This document shows, one piece after another, positions 1-6,463 of a stretch of 29,739 nt of DNA. The stretch lies in the IMG/VR virus record IMGVR_UViG_3300038309_000202, positions 1 through 29,739 of that record. The stretch is one strand, 5' to 3'. The DNA comes from a virus. The notes beneath the pieces were generated by a model. It was not told where the DNA came from. It made no database searches and saw only the letters and a program-made list of their open reading frames with translations. Positions within the stretch are counted from its first letter, which is position 1; each line of letters begins with the position of its first letter. The position numbers were made by a program, and so were the translations under genes.

Positions 1-58
1 GGGGGTGAACCGGCTTTTTGATCGGGGAGGTCGGTTTAATAATTATTATTGGTGGCCT

Positions 59-814
59 ATGAATGAAATAAGCTCGTTTATTAAATCCTTTAATGTCCTC
101 ATGGATCAACCCGGGGCGCCGTCTCAATCGGATCTGGCCAGAATGGTTGGCTGCTCTCCCGGGCACATTCAAAACATAAAAAAAGCTCGGGTGTTCGGAA
201 GTGAGCAGTTGCGCAGAAAAATTGCCGCCGCCCTGGGCACGACATATGAGGAAATGATCGGCGCCGACTTGTCTCTTCCATTGTCCAAGATGCCGGTTAT
301 TCGGTTTCCGTTTGCGGAGATTGCCGGTTTCCCTGACGGCCTCAAACCGTCTCAGCCGGGTGATTTGGTAATGATCCCCATTACTACCATCAGCGCTCTT
401 TTTGCTGGGCGTTTTAGGGATGTGAAAAACGATTTCTGCGGATATTTTGCCTGTACCGATGTGTCCGGAGAGCATCTGGTGGCCGTCCGGATGCCGGACG
501 ATTCCCTGGAGCCCCGGGCAAAAAAAGGCGCCATTCTGGTTGTTGACTGGGGCAATGGATTCTCTGACCGGGTTGATGACGGTGAGTTTTATGTCTGCGG
601 GGCACCCTGCCTTACGCCGGTGCGACAACTGTTTAATAATAATTCCGGTGGCGTGATCGCCGCCTCGCTGGACGGGGGTAAGACCCCGCCCCAGGTTCTG
701 GCTGGAGCCGATCTAGCCTCTATCAAAGGTAAAGTGGTGGCGATATACAATGAGGATAAACCCGGCCTCGACAATGCATCTTTTAAAGATGTGGACGAAA
801 AAGAAAACGGGTGA
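59..814 (+). CDS. CI/S24-type phage repressor, possibly non-cleavable
   Basis: Likely the lysogeny repressor that silences lytic promoters. Residues about 20-50 form a helix-turn-helix (SQSDLARMVGCSPGHIQNIKK, XRE-like). The C-terminal half resembles the LexA/CI/UmuD S24 peptidase fold. An Ala-Gly pair in EIAGFPDG near residue 89 sits where family members cut themselves, and MPDDSLEP supplies the nucleophile-position Ser at about residue 149. The downstream strand that should carry the catalytic Lys reads TPVRQLF, so an Arg (about residue 189) appears to replace it. The reading frame is open from a GTG at position 5, but the ATG at 59 places the first helix at the usual distance from the N terminus and is preferred. 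The start is not certain because the window begins only 58 bases upstream. It is the only regulator of this type here and it points away from the leftward operon. Confidence 0.82.
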   Translation: MNEISSFIKSFNVLMDQPGAPSQSDLARMVGCSPGHIQNIKKARVFGSEQLRRKIAAALGTTYEEMIGADLSLPLSKMPVIRFPFAEIAGFPDGLKPSQPGDLVMIPITTISALFAGRFRDVKNDFCGYFACTDVSGEHLVAVRMPDDSLEPRAKKGAILVVDWGNGFSDRVDDGEFYVCGAPCLTPVRQLFNNNSGGVIAASLDGGKTPPQVLAGADLASIKGKVVAIYNEDKPGLDNASFKDVDEKENG

Positions 815-901
815 CTTTTATTTTAAAAAAATAGCAATAGAAATCTCTTATAATTGGTTTTTGTTTTATTTCTTTTTATTTCTTTTAATCCAGGGGGCGT
901 G

Positions 902-1072
902 ATGAAGGTTTTACAGGGGGTTTTTGCCGCTTATGGGTTGTCGGTGATGATGGCTGCCGTTTGGTTCGAATATTTATTTGCCCGGGAGCATGGTTTCTGG
1001 TCGTGGCTGACGGCCGGGGCCGTTGTTCCGGTGCTGAAAGCTGTTGTGTGGCCAGTGTTTATGGTGTGGTGA
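902..1072 (+). CDS. Small two-helix membrane protein
   Basis: A 56-residue hydrophobic protein with two probable membrane segments, roughly residues 5-25 and 33-55, separated by a short charged loop (REHGF). The ATG at 902 follows a purine-rich ribosome site (CAGGGGGCGTG). The frame stays open further upstream, but the earlier starts have no such site. It lies 87 bases after the repressor gene and is followed within 10 bases by a terminator. A TATAAT at 849-854 has no convincing -35 box, so it may be transcribed with the repressor. Small membrane proteins next to phage repressors can act in superinfection exclusion or immunity. That role is inference from position only. Confidence 0.55.
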   Translation: MKVLQGVFAAYGLSVMMAAVWFEYLFAREHGFWSWLTAGAVVPVLKAVVWPVFMVW

Positions 1073-1080
1073 TGGTGTCA

Positions 1081-1128
1081 CCACAAAAAAACCCGGCGGC
1101 CTGGTCAGGTCGTCGGGTTTTTTTGTGG
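1081..1128. terminator. Bidirectional rho-independent terminator
   Basis: A hairpin pairs ACCCGGCGGCCT with AGGTCGTCGGGT (G.U pairs allowed) around a GGTC loop. It is flanked by seven A on the left and seven T on the right, and the outer CCAC/GTGG also pairs. It therefore terminates in both directions. It sits exactly between the rightward small membrane gene (ends 1072) and the leftward early operon (last gene ends 1138). Confidence 0.9.
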
Positions 1129-1137
1129 TCGGCCTCA

Positions 1138-1386
1138 TCATGCGCCGCCGCCGGCGGGCTTCTTTTTTTCCAGGCGGGCGGCCTCCTTTTCAACGGCTTC
1201 CAGGGTGATGGCGTGGATTGATTTGATCTTGCCGTCGATCTCCAGCATTTTTAAGCGCTTCCAAAGCGGTAACGGAAATCGGATCGTCATGTTTTTGGTG
1301 TTGCTTTCTTTTGGTGTTTTGGCGTTCATGGCCTTTTTTCCCTTCCATTTTGAGAATTTTTTTAGGGCTATTTTTTGACCGTTCAT
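1138..1386 (-). CDS. Ribbon-helix-helix-like DNA-binding protein
   Basis: An 82-residue basic protein and the last gene of the leftward operon. After a Lys-rich leader, residues about 33-72 look like a CopG/Arc ribbon-helix-helix unit: a beta strand (NMTIRFP), a first helix (LPLWKRLKMLEI), a turn and a second helix (SIHAITLEAVEKEAARLEKK). The start is set by a strong site, AGGAGG, six bases before the ATG at 1386. An internal Met at residue 20 has no such site. Proteins of this fold bind operators as dimers, so it may regulate the operon. There is no toxin partner beside it. The family call rests on the helix pattern and size. Confidence 0.55.
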   Translation of the reverse strand: MNGQKIALKKFSKWKGKKAMNAKTPKESNTKNMTIRFPLPLWKRLKMLEIDGKIKSIHAITLEAVEKEAARLEKKKPAGGGA

Positions 1387-1395
1387 GGTGCCCTC

Positions 1396-1632
1396 CTATT
1401 CGTCGATTTTGTCCAGGTCGATGGCGGCCCGCTCGATGGAAGTGACGCCCCCATACACATAAGCGTCAACCGTCGTCCCGTCCCCCTGATCTATTGCTGT
1501 GATTTTGTCCAAATCACATCCGTCGATGTCGTAATCAATAATAAGTATCTTTTGCCCTATCAGGGCCTCGTCATTGGTTACGACGCTTTGGACAATGCCT
1601 CCCTCAACAATAACTGCGATTTTTTGTGTCAT
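1396..1632 (-). CDS. Small acidic phage protein, unknown function
   Basis: A 78-residue acidic protein. It starts with a beta-rich IAVIVEGGIVQSV segment, then an NDEALIG turn, ILIIDYDIDG and a D/E-rich tail. I remember similar very short acidic proteins that open with a VEGGxxQxV motif from prophage early regions, but know no function. The ATG at 1632 has GGAGGT eight bases upstream. It lies 9 bases before the ribbon-helix-helix gene, so the two are probably co-translated. No catalytic or metal motif is visible. Confidence 0.7.
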   Translation of the reverse strand: MTQKIAVIVEGGIVQSVVTNDEALIGQKILIIDYDIDGCDLDKITAIDQGDGTTVDAYVYGGVTSIERAAIDLDKIDE

Positions 1633-1681
1633 AATACCATACCTCCATGGTGTTGTATAGCCCGGCCGGGCCGGATAATTG

Positions 1682-1942
1682 TTAAGTGGTTTCGGGCTGC
1701 CTGGGCATCTCCACTCCGCATCGATCGGCCACGTCCCTGGCTACGGCCCAGGCCCGGCATGACTGCCGGGCATACCAGAATTTGTTTCGGCGATGCCACC
1801 TAAAACCGTTTTCTTTTAAAATGGCCAGCATGCCGGAGTAGGGTTTTTTTGCAAAGGCAATCTCGATGCCGTTTTTTTCGTCATTCGTCCGGATTGTGAC
1901 GGCCGGGCTCTTGACTTGCGTCTGTTTCGTTGATACGGTCAT
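1682..1942 (-). CDS. Small protein with NGFRW..NKFWYA module
   Basis: An 86-residue protein. Its centre, NGIEIAFAKKP..GMLAILKENGFRWHRRNKFWYARQ (about residues 24-60), matches a small module I recognise from phage and plasmid proteins (consensus KGIEL.F..KP...V...LK..GFRWS..NK.WYA). That module often occurs alone or at the end of larger antirestriction or DNA-processing proteins. It is aromatic and basic, which suits nucleic-acid binding, but no activity is established that I can name. The ATG at 1942 is preceded by AAAGGAG and, further up, by a GGACACCA leader element at 1968-1975. Confidence 0.7.
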   Translation of the reverse strand: MTVSTKQTQVKSPAVTIRTNDEKNGIEIAFAKKPYSGMLAILKENGFRWHRRNKFWYARQSCRAWAVARDVADRCGVEMPRQPETT

Positions 1943-1978
1943 GGTTACTCCTTTTCTTTGGTGTTAATGGTGTCCGAA

Positions 1979-2131
1979 TTAAGGGAGACGCCGGCGCCTG
2001 GCCTTCACACTGGGCGCCGGTTTCTTTTCCCGGGCCCATAAGGCGGCAACACGCTTGCGGCGGGCCCGACTGTTACATTCCCGGTTTTTTAGCCTTTGGA
2101 AAAAGGCTTTTTCCTGTTCAAGTTTGGTCAA
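1979..2131 (-). CDS. Very basic 50-residue protein, TTG start
   Basis: A 50-residue protein with about 17 Arg/Lys, including RARRKR and a C-terminal KARRRRLP, likely to bind nucleic acid. The frame also has an ATG at 2146, but that codon itself overlaps the AGGAGG that would serve this gene. The spacing (AGGAGG, AAACCA, TTG) favours TTG at 2131. This makes the start overlap the end of the upstream gene (stop 2118-2120) by 14 bases, a translational coupling arrangement. I do not recognise a family. Confidence 0.5.
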   Translation of the reverse strand: MTKLEQEKAFFQRLKNRECNSRARRKRVAALWAREKKPAPSVKARRRRLP

Positions 2132-2312
2132 TGGTTTCCTCCTCATAATGCATGCGTGCGGTTTGAAGGTGCTGATCAAAGTCGATGCAGTAGGTCTGGC
2201 AGTAGTGCATCAAGTCGGTCAGCAGGTCGGTTACGTTCGTCCCCCGGTTGTCGTCATAGGCATAAAACGCCTGCCGTGCCCGTTCTACCCGTTGTTCGTT
2301 GTTTTCATTCAT
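2118..2312 (-). CDS. Small conserved phage protein, unknown function
   Basis: A 64-residue, mostly helical acidic protein (ERARQAFYAYDDN..TNVTDLLTDLMHYCQTYCIDFDQHLQTARMHY). The TNVxDLLTDLMHYC..xxIDF pattern is one I recall from many small phage and plasmid proteins of unknown function, and its length is typical of them. The ATG at 2312 has AAAGGAGA at a normal distance. It overlaps the next gene by 14 bases. No enzymatic signature is visible. Confidence 0.75.
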   Translation of the reverse strand: MNENNEQRVERARQAFYAYDDNRGTNVTDLLTDLMHYCQTYCIDFDQHLQTARMHYEEETIDQT

Positions 2313-2387
2313 GTGTCTGTCTCCTTTGCTTGGGTTGATGTTTTAAACCTGCCTCGTCAGTGCCCGGGGGTTGATCCGGGTCAGACC

Positions 2388-2407
2388 GGGCGGCCGGATC
2401 GGCGGCC
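2388..2407. repeat. GC-rich 20-base repeat, copy 1
   Basis: GGGCGGCCGGATCGGCGGCC occurs here and identically at 6714-6733. Together with flanking CC/CGG it can fold into a hairpin. It lies in the 107-base gap between two leftward genes, just beyond the end of the 90-residue gene. It has no U tract, so it is not a classic terminator. Confidence 0.6.
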
Positions 2408-2419
2408 CGGTTTCGGCTT

Positions 2420-2692
2420 TTAGTGATGGGTTACCCTGGAGCGGGGTATAAATCCGTCCTGGAGTTTTCCGGTTTCCTGGTCAAGAAATCGGTCAATGCC
2501 TAAAAAATCATGGATGAATTCAAACGTCGGCAGGTTTAAAAAGGCGTCAAAATCCAGCGGGCACCCGTTGCTATGACAGGCATTAAGATTTTTAAGAACC
2601 CTTATCCTGTCCAGGTTAAAGCCCAGTTCTTCGGCCCGTTCGCATATCCGGGCGGCCTTGTCCACTTCTTCAATCGTTGCGTCCCATCTCAT
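2420..2692 (-). CDS. Conserved phage protein, DUF6874-like
   Basis: A 90-residue helical protein. The pattern MRW..T.EE...A..I..RA..L, then L..L.ACH.NGCPLD...L...FEF.HD..GI.R.LD.ETG.L, matches a family of small phage proteins that I recall as DUF6874. Its function is unknown. The paired Cys and His in NACHSNGC are conserved in my memory of the family and might hold a metal. The ATG at 2692 has AAAGGAGG eight bases upstream, and that site overlaps the stop region of the preceding small gene. Confidence 0.7.
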   Translation of the reverse strand: MRWDATIEEVDKAARICERAEELGFNLDRIRVLKNLNACHSNGCPLDFDAFLNLPTFEFIHDFLGIDRFLDQETGKLQDGFIPRSRVTHH

Positions 2693-2707
2693 GGCGTCGG
2701 CCTCCTT

Positions 2708-2878
2708 TCATCCTATCTGTTTTAAGGTCTTGCAAAACGTTGCTTCCGGGCAATCCAGGCATGCCAGGCAACCATGCGTTGCCATGACTTCATCAGTCGG
2801 CGTTGACCTGATGGCGGAGCAGTCGGCGTTTTTTTTGATTTTATTGATTCGCCTTAATTCTTCTTGGTAACTGTTCAT
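2708..2878 (-). CDS. Cys-rich 56-residue protein
   Basis: This short reading frame runs from ATG at 2876-2878 to TGA at 2708-2710. It is Lys-rich at the N terminus (EELRRINKIKKN) and Cys-rich at the C terminus: one early Cys, then CLACLDC and a further FC. The CxxCxxC cluster suggests a small zinc or other metal site. The start is preceded by AAAGGA and a GGACACCA element, with one copy of the GC-rich hairpin (2896-2915) just upstream. The stop is followed immediately by AAGGAGG serving the next gene, which supports real translation. The function is unknown. Confidence 0.6.
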   Translation of the reverse strand: MNSYQEELRRINKIKKNADCSAIRSTPTDEVMATHGCLACLDCPEATFCKTLKQIG

Positions 2879-2895
2879 GGTGTCCGATCCTTTCC

Positions 2896-2915
2896 GGGCC
2901 CGGTCTCCCGGGCCC
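2896..2915. repeat. Intergenic hairpin repeat, copy A
   Basis: GGGCCCGGTCTCCCGGGCCC is a perfect 8-base stem with a TCTC loop. Copies B and C are identical over these 20 bases. Copies A and C also share flanks TTTCC on the left and TGGTGGTTG on the right, 34 bases in all. It lies in the gap between two leftward genes, just upstream of a ribosome site, with no U tract. Confidence 0.85.
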
Positions 2916-2931
2916 TGGTGGTTGCTATAAG

Positions 2932-3015
2932 TTACATTGTCATGCCAATTATGATCATGGTGATACCGGCAAAGAAGAAAATAACAGCTATGGTCTTTCT
3001 GATAATATCGGGCAT
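2932..3015 (-). CDS. 27-residue single-pass membrane peptide
   Basis: A very short frame, ATG at 3013-3015 and TAA at 2932-2934. After a charged start (MPDIIRK) it is one continuous hydrophobic helix (TIAVIFFFAGITMIIIGM), as in phage membrane micropeptides. Its ribosome site AAAAGGAG lies inside the last codons of the upstream methyltransferase-like gene (stop 3020-3022), four bases away from its start, so the two are coupled. The function is unknown, and it may not be expressed. Confidence 0.5.
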   Translation of the reverse strand: MPDIIRKTIAVIFFFAGITMIIIGMTM

Positions 3016-3019
3016 GTGC

Positions 3020-4711
3020 CTATTCTCCTTTTCTGTTTTCCAGCAGCTTGACGTTGCTTGCGGTTATCTGACGGTTACACCCAAAGGCCTCGGTGATATC
3101 CTCGATTTCCTTTTCAGGGATATTCAGTTCCTGGGCGGCCTGGTGGGCATCTTTCAACCAGCCCTTGAGGCGGCCGAATTCGACATTGAGGCGCCGGATA
3201 AACTTCTGATTAAATTTTATGTGCAGGTTGCCATTCATAAAGGCCTTGACCCACATCAGGTTTTTGCCGTCGATATCAAAAAATTCTTTATTCTTATTGC
3301 TTTCCCATTCGCCGACGCTGAGACTGCTAAAATGAGGCCAGGTCTTAAAATTCAGGTTGTTGGCAATGGTTAACAGGTCGTTTATGAAGTCGTGGGCGGA
3401 TTGGTGCAGCTTATTCGGGTAATCATAGGTTCTATACTTATGCTCTTCTGTCTGAATGGCGCTCCAACGGTGAAGAACAATTCTTAATTCAAGGCCATAA
3501 TGGGTGCTGGTAGTCTTTTCTCTCCCGTATCTCCATCGATCATAAACAAAAGTCTTTTGGTTGGATTTATACATAAACACATTGGCGTCGCTGATCATCT
3601 CCTGGACGGTTTCAATCAGCTGCTGGTCATAGTATTTATTGGCGTTTTTAATCACCCATATCAGCACGGCATAAATGTTGGATTCGGTAAAATCCACGTT
3701 GGTTTGTGCTGTGAGCTTGTCCAGCATCTTTTTACGGCTGCCGGTTGTGAGTCGGTCTGTGATGTCGTCCAGGTTGTTAAATAGCTCTTTCCAGTACCTG
3801 TATTTAAGGCCTGTTATCCGCTTTTCTAGGGCCTTCTGGACGGTGCCCTTTGTCACCCCCAACTCGTTTAATACGTCAGCATCCAGGGCGGCGATTTTCT
3901 TGAAATTGTCGTACAGGTGACGCATTTCATGGTTATAGAGCTGCACCAGCATCGGGACTTTGCCCCGGCCGCCAATTATAGCTTTTTCCAGCTTGGCCCG
4001 GAGTGTTGACCCTGTGTTACTGGCCCGGGGTTTGTCGTTTGCTTCCTGAAACTTGAACTCTTCATCAAACCAGACATAAAAGGGGTTAATCGGCTCACTG
4101 TGATAGTGGTTGTTTTTAAATCTTCTTGACCTGGTCAAGTCGATATAAACCACGTCGACCTCGGCCCGGGCGGCCCGCTCGGCTTTTGTGAAGTTAAAGC
4201 CGCCGATCGACTTTGAGGCCGCCTCACGTTTTTTTATGGCGGCCTGAATTCCCGGGGAGTCTTTCCACCTGGTGGGCATAACCAAAAAGACTTTTTCGGT
4301 GTTTGCTTCCAGGATGATCTTGCGAGCCCATGCTTCGAATTCTGAATAAGGCGGGTTACAAAAAACAGCATCAACTTTTTTATCGATCAATGTTGACTGA
4401 AAAAAATCTGTGCCAATTATATAAATGTCGGCGGGCATGGCCTGAATGAGGGGCGTGGCTTTTTCGATGGCGTATTTATCACCGTCCGTTAATTCGGTTA
4501 AAACCCGGCCATCTCCGGCGCCAACATCTAACACGCTATCATTATTCCCTATTCGGCTTTTTATTACGTCGATAATTTCCGGCGTGGTCGGGTACCATTC
4601 AAAATCCTGGTTTTCTTGTTTTAGGGTTTCAACCATTTCTGTGGTGGTTGGTTTTTTGTCCGGGCCCTGGTTCCCATACTCCAGGGCTTCGGCTAATTCC
4701 AGCTGTCTCAT
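3020..4711 (-). CDS. Adenine-type DNA methyltransferase with DUF4942-like C-terminal region
   Basis: A 563-residue protein. The N-terminal third is a class I SAM-dependent methyltransferase: a FxWYPTTPEI lead-in (about residue 37), the SAM-binding motif VLDVGAGDGRV (60-70) and the catalytic motif CNPPYSEF (118-125). An NPPY motif is typical of N6-adenine or N4-cytosine amino-methylating enzymes. The remaining 350 residues are not a standard target-recognition domain. The end, with FMNGNLHIKF and RLNVEFGRLKGWL, resembles DUF4942, which I recall fused to phage methyltransferases. It probably protects phage DNA from host restriction, matching the antirestriction gene of the same operon. No restriction endonuclease accompanies it. 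The ATG at 4711 has GGAGA upstream and a GGACACCA/ACACCA leader. Confidence 0.8.
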   Translation of the reverse strand: MRQLELAEALEYGNQGPDKKPTTTEMVETLKQENQDFEWYPTTPEIIDVIKSRIGNNDSVLDVGAGDGRVLTELTDGDKYAIEKATPLIQAMPADIYIIGTDFFQSTLIDKKVDAVFCNPPYSEFEAWARKIILEANTEKVFLVMPTRWKDSPGIQAAIKKREAASKSIGGFNFTKAERAARAEVDVVYIDLTRSRRFKNNHYHSEPINPFYVWFDEEFKFQEANDKPRASNTGSTLRAKLEKAIIGGRGKVPMLVQLYNHEMRHLYDNFKKIAALDADVLNELGVTKGTVQKALEKRITGLKYRYWKELFNNLDDITDRLTTGSRKKMLDKLTAQTNVDFTESNIYAVLIWVIKNANKYYDQQLIETVQEMISDANVFMYKSNQKTFVYDRWRYGREKTTSTHYGLELRIVLHRWSAIQTEEHKYRTYDYPNKLHQSAHDFINDLLTIANNLNFKTWPHFSSLSVGEWESNKNKEFFDIDGKNLMWVKAFMNGNLHIKFNQKFIRRLNVEFGRLKGWLKDAHQAAQELNIPEKEIEDITEAFGCNRQITASNVKLLENRKGE

Positions 4712-4757
4712 AGGTTTATCTCCTTTTTTTAATGTTGGTGTTTTGGTGTCCTGTTTT

Positions 4758-4777
4758 GGGCCCGGTCTCCCGGGCCC
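4758..4777. repeat. Intergenic hairpin repeat, copy B
   Basis: Identical 20-base perfect hairpin (GGGCCCGG, TCTC, CCGGGCCC) in the gap between the methyltransferase-like gene and the next gene upstream. Its flanks differ from copies A and C. TGGTGTCC octamers lie on both sides (4744-4751 and 4790-4797). Confidence 0.85.
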
Positions 4778-4801
4778 TGTTGGTGTTTGTGGTGTCCTTT
4801 G

Positions 4802-5101
4802 TTATTGCGTGGTGATTCTAACGGCGACGTGATCCAGGTCTTCCAGGTCGTCAATGTGCTTGACCTCACCGGGCGGCCGGTTATAGTCCAGCCGGGTTTT
4901 TATGATTTTCCCGGATTTTGACTCCCTGAAACTGTCCGGGCAAACGTTCTCCGGGCGATTAACTTCGATGTGTGCCCAGTATTCATTATTGGATGTTCTG
5001 ACAACTGCGATCGATCCGCCGGGAAACTTTATAATGTGCTCGGCCGGTTCGGGATGGTTGCGGTCGCCTTTTAATAAAATTACTTTTGCGGTTGCTGCCA
5101 T
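4802..5101 (-). CDS. Hypothetical early protein, 99 residues
   Basis: The protein begins MAATAKVILLKGDRNHPEPAEH and has a beta-rich middle (HIIKFPGGSIAVVRTSNNEYWAHIEV) and an acidic end. The frame is open to 5308, but the upstream part has no ribosome site and an unnatural composition. GGAGG nine bases before the ATG at 5101 fixes the start. That site overlaps the final codons of the 29-residue gene upstream. A strand pattern with conserved-looking FPGG and YWAHIEVN suggests a small beta fold, but I recognise no family. Confidence 0.7.
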   Translation of the reverse strand: MAATAKVILLKGDRNHPEPAEHIIKFPGGSIAVVRTSNNEYWAHIEVNRPENVCPDSFRESKSGKIIKTRLDYNRPPGEVKHIDDLEDLDHVAVRITTQ

Positions 5102-5105
5102 GGTT

Positions 5106-5195
5106 TTAATCCTCCAGGTAAAAGCCGTTTTTATTGAAATAATCTTTTGAAAAACCGTTGTATATTTGGCGGATGCTTTCGAGCATTTCAGCCAT
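5106..5195 (-). CDS. 29-residue peptide
   Basis: A short frame from ATG 5193-5195 to TAA 5106-5108. It encodes a helical charged peptide (MAEMLESIRQIYNGF) that ends GFYLED. It begins a few bases after hairpin copy C, with only a modest GGAAAGA site. Its last codons contain the GGAGG of the next gene, so it may act as a leader that couples translation. Expression is uncertain. Confidence 0.4.
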   Translation of the reverse strand: MAEMLESIRQIYNGFSKDYFNKNGFYLED

Positions 5196-5202
5196 TCTTT
5201 CC

Positions 5203-5222
5203 GGGCCCGGTCTCCCGGGCCC
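5203..5222. repeat. Intergenic hairpin repeat, copy C
   Basis: Third identical copy of the 8-base-stem hairpin. It lies in the 39-base gap between the genes at 5106-5195 and 5235-5471. Its flanks match copy A (TTTCC before, TGGTGGTTG after). Confidence 0.85.
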
Positions 5223-5234
5223 TGGTGGTTGGTG

Positions 5235-5471
5235 TTAAACTGCGTTGGCGGCGGCCCGGTCTTTAGCGTCCTGGACGATATACCCCAGGGCCCGCATGAC
5301 ATATTCAAGGCGCATATCCATACCGCAATACTTTGAAACCGTGGTCATGGCGTCAAAAAGCGTCGTCTGTTCTTCGGCCGTTAGTTTCCCCAGCCACCTG
5401 TCAAGGTCTCCCATCGTTTTTAATGTGTTGTACTGGGCTTTTATTTTTTTGATTCTGCTTTTCTCGGGCAT
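5235..5471 (-). CDS. Small helical protein, unknown function
   Basis: A 78-residue, largely helical protein. It has a basic N terminus (EKSRIKKIKAQYNTLK), a central LDRWLGKLTAEEQTTLFDAMTTVSKYCGMDMRLEYVMRALGYI and an Ala-rich end. It is tightly placed after the antirestriction gene. The ATG at 5471 has a strong AAAGGGGGG site. There is no recognised domain. The two-helix shape would suit a small binding or inhibitor protein, but that is only an impression. Confidence 0.65.
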   Translation of the reverse strand: MPEKSRIKKIKAQYNTLKTMGDLDRWLGKLTAEEQTTLFDAMTTVSKYCGMDMRLEYVMRALGYIVQDAKDRAAANAV

Positions 5472-5523
5472 GGTTCCCCCCTTTCTGCCCGGCCGGATCT
5501 GCCCGGCCGGGCGGGTTGATTGT

Positions 5524-6378
5524 TTAAGCGGCGTGTGCGGCTTTGATTTCTTCTGATTCAGCGGTTTTAATGATCAGATCGACACAAGAGCAAATACGGT
5601 CAATCAGCTGCATGATTTTTCTGATTGTTTTCTGTGTGTCGCCTCCGGCGTAGTGCTTTACATAATCCCAGGCGCCGCCGAGATCGGCTTCATGGTGGTA
5701 TCCCATCAGGGACAGGAGAACAGCGCCGCCGACTTCGGCAACAATTTCATTATCTGGTTGCTGGCCGGGTTTTTTGGTAATCGTGCCGTTTTTGTCGTCT
5801 GCTGCGTGGGTGAGTTCGTGGCACCAGGTAGCAAGGTTTTCAACGCCCAGGGCGATCGTGCCGCCGTGTGAATAATAACCAAGGGCGCCGCCTCCCTTGC
5901 CGTTGTAGCTGGTCACGTTCAGGCCCCATGCCTTAGCGACGTTAAAAAGGGGGATTGATTCAAGGCGCTTTTCCTCATTGGTATCAATGCCGCCTGCCTG
6001 CTCCCATTTTTCGGGGTCGAAAACTTCCGTGCTTTCAATCGCAAAAACAGGAATTGATTTAAAACCATAAAGAAAGGTTTTTTCTTCCCCGGTCTCGGCG
6101 TCTTTACGTTTGGCGATGCAGGGCCCGAGGATATGAAAAGCCCGGGCGCCTTTCTTAACCTTCCGGCCTGCATTTTGCCACTGTCTAAAACCTCGTGCGT
6201 CTGCCGTGCCTGCTATGGCCATCATAAAACGATTTGACCAGCTCCAGGCGGTAGAGGGTATGTTGTCACTGCGATTGACAAAAATAGGCTTTAAGGCCTC
6301 CGGCAGGTTGCCTGCCCGAAAAGTATCAATCATCATCTGACAAACATCTTCACTTTTTCCGTAAAACTTAATGCTCAT
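5524..6378 (-). CDS. ArdC-like antirestriction protein with zincin domain
   Basis: The first gene of the leftward operon, 284 residues. The N-terminal half (about 45-110) has the ArdC/LtrC-type single-strand DNA-binding signature: WSWSNRFMMA, DARGFRQWQNAGRKVKKGARAFHI. The C-terminal half is a metallopeptidase-like domain with WCHELTHAAD (HExxH at 187-191) and a downstream NEIVAEVGGAVLL segment that could supply the third zinc ligand. Proteins of this type on conjugative plasmids and phages protect incoming DNA from restriction enzymes. The length and domain order match the family. First position after the promoter fits early expression on entry. A leader with three ACACCAT units precedes AAAAGGAG and the ATG. 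Confidence 0.85.
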   Translation of the reverse strand: MSIKFYGKSEDVCQMMIDTFRAGNLPEALKPIFVNRSDNIPSTAWSWSNRFMMAIAGTADARGFRQWQNAGRKVKKGARAFHILGPCIAKRKDAETGEEKTFLYGFKSIPVFAIESTEVFDPEKWEQAGGIDTNEEKRLESIPLFNVAKAWGLNVTSYNGKGGGALGYYSHGGTIALGVENLATWCHELTHAADDKNGTITKKPGQQPDNEIVAEVGGAVLLSLMGYHHEADLGGAWDYVKHYAGGDTQKTIRKIMQLIDRICSCVDLIIKTAESEEIKAAHAA

Positions 6379-6394
6379 AGTCTTTTCTCCTTTT

Positions 6395-6463
6395 CATGGT
6401 GTTATGGTGTTATGGTGTCATAAGTAATTAAATAATACTATAGTGTCATGGTGTCAAGGTGTT
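6395..6463 (-). promoter_or_regulatory. Leftward early promoter inside TGGTGTCA octamer repeats
   Basis: Read leftward, a perfect -35 TTGACA (6452-6457) is followed 17 bases later by a weak -10, TATTTA (6429-6434). On the + strand, octamers related to TATGGTGTCA occur at 6395, 6403, 6411, 6439, 6447 and about 6456. Three are head to tail at exact 8-base spacing on one side of the -10, and three overlap or surround the -35. The promoter for the ArdC operon is therefore covered by a direct-repeat array, a likely operator. Confidence 0.65.

Noticed and set aside
2864-3373. Long rightward frame opposite the methyltransferase gene
   Set aside because: It is antisense to the micro-gene and the methyltransferase C-terminal region, both with better start signals and protein patterns.
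4802-5308. 168-residue version of the gene ending at 4802
   Set aside because: The extra N-terminal part runs through hairpin copy C and the 29-codon gene and has no ribosome site; ATG 5101 has GGAGG.
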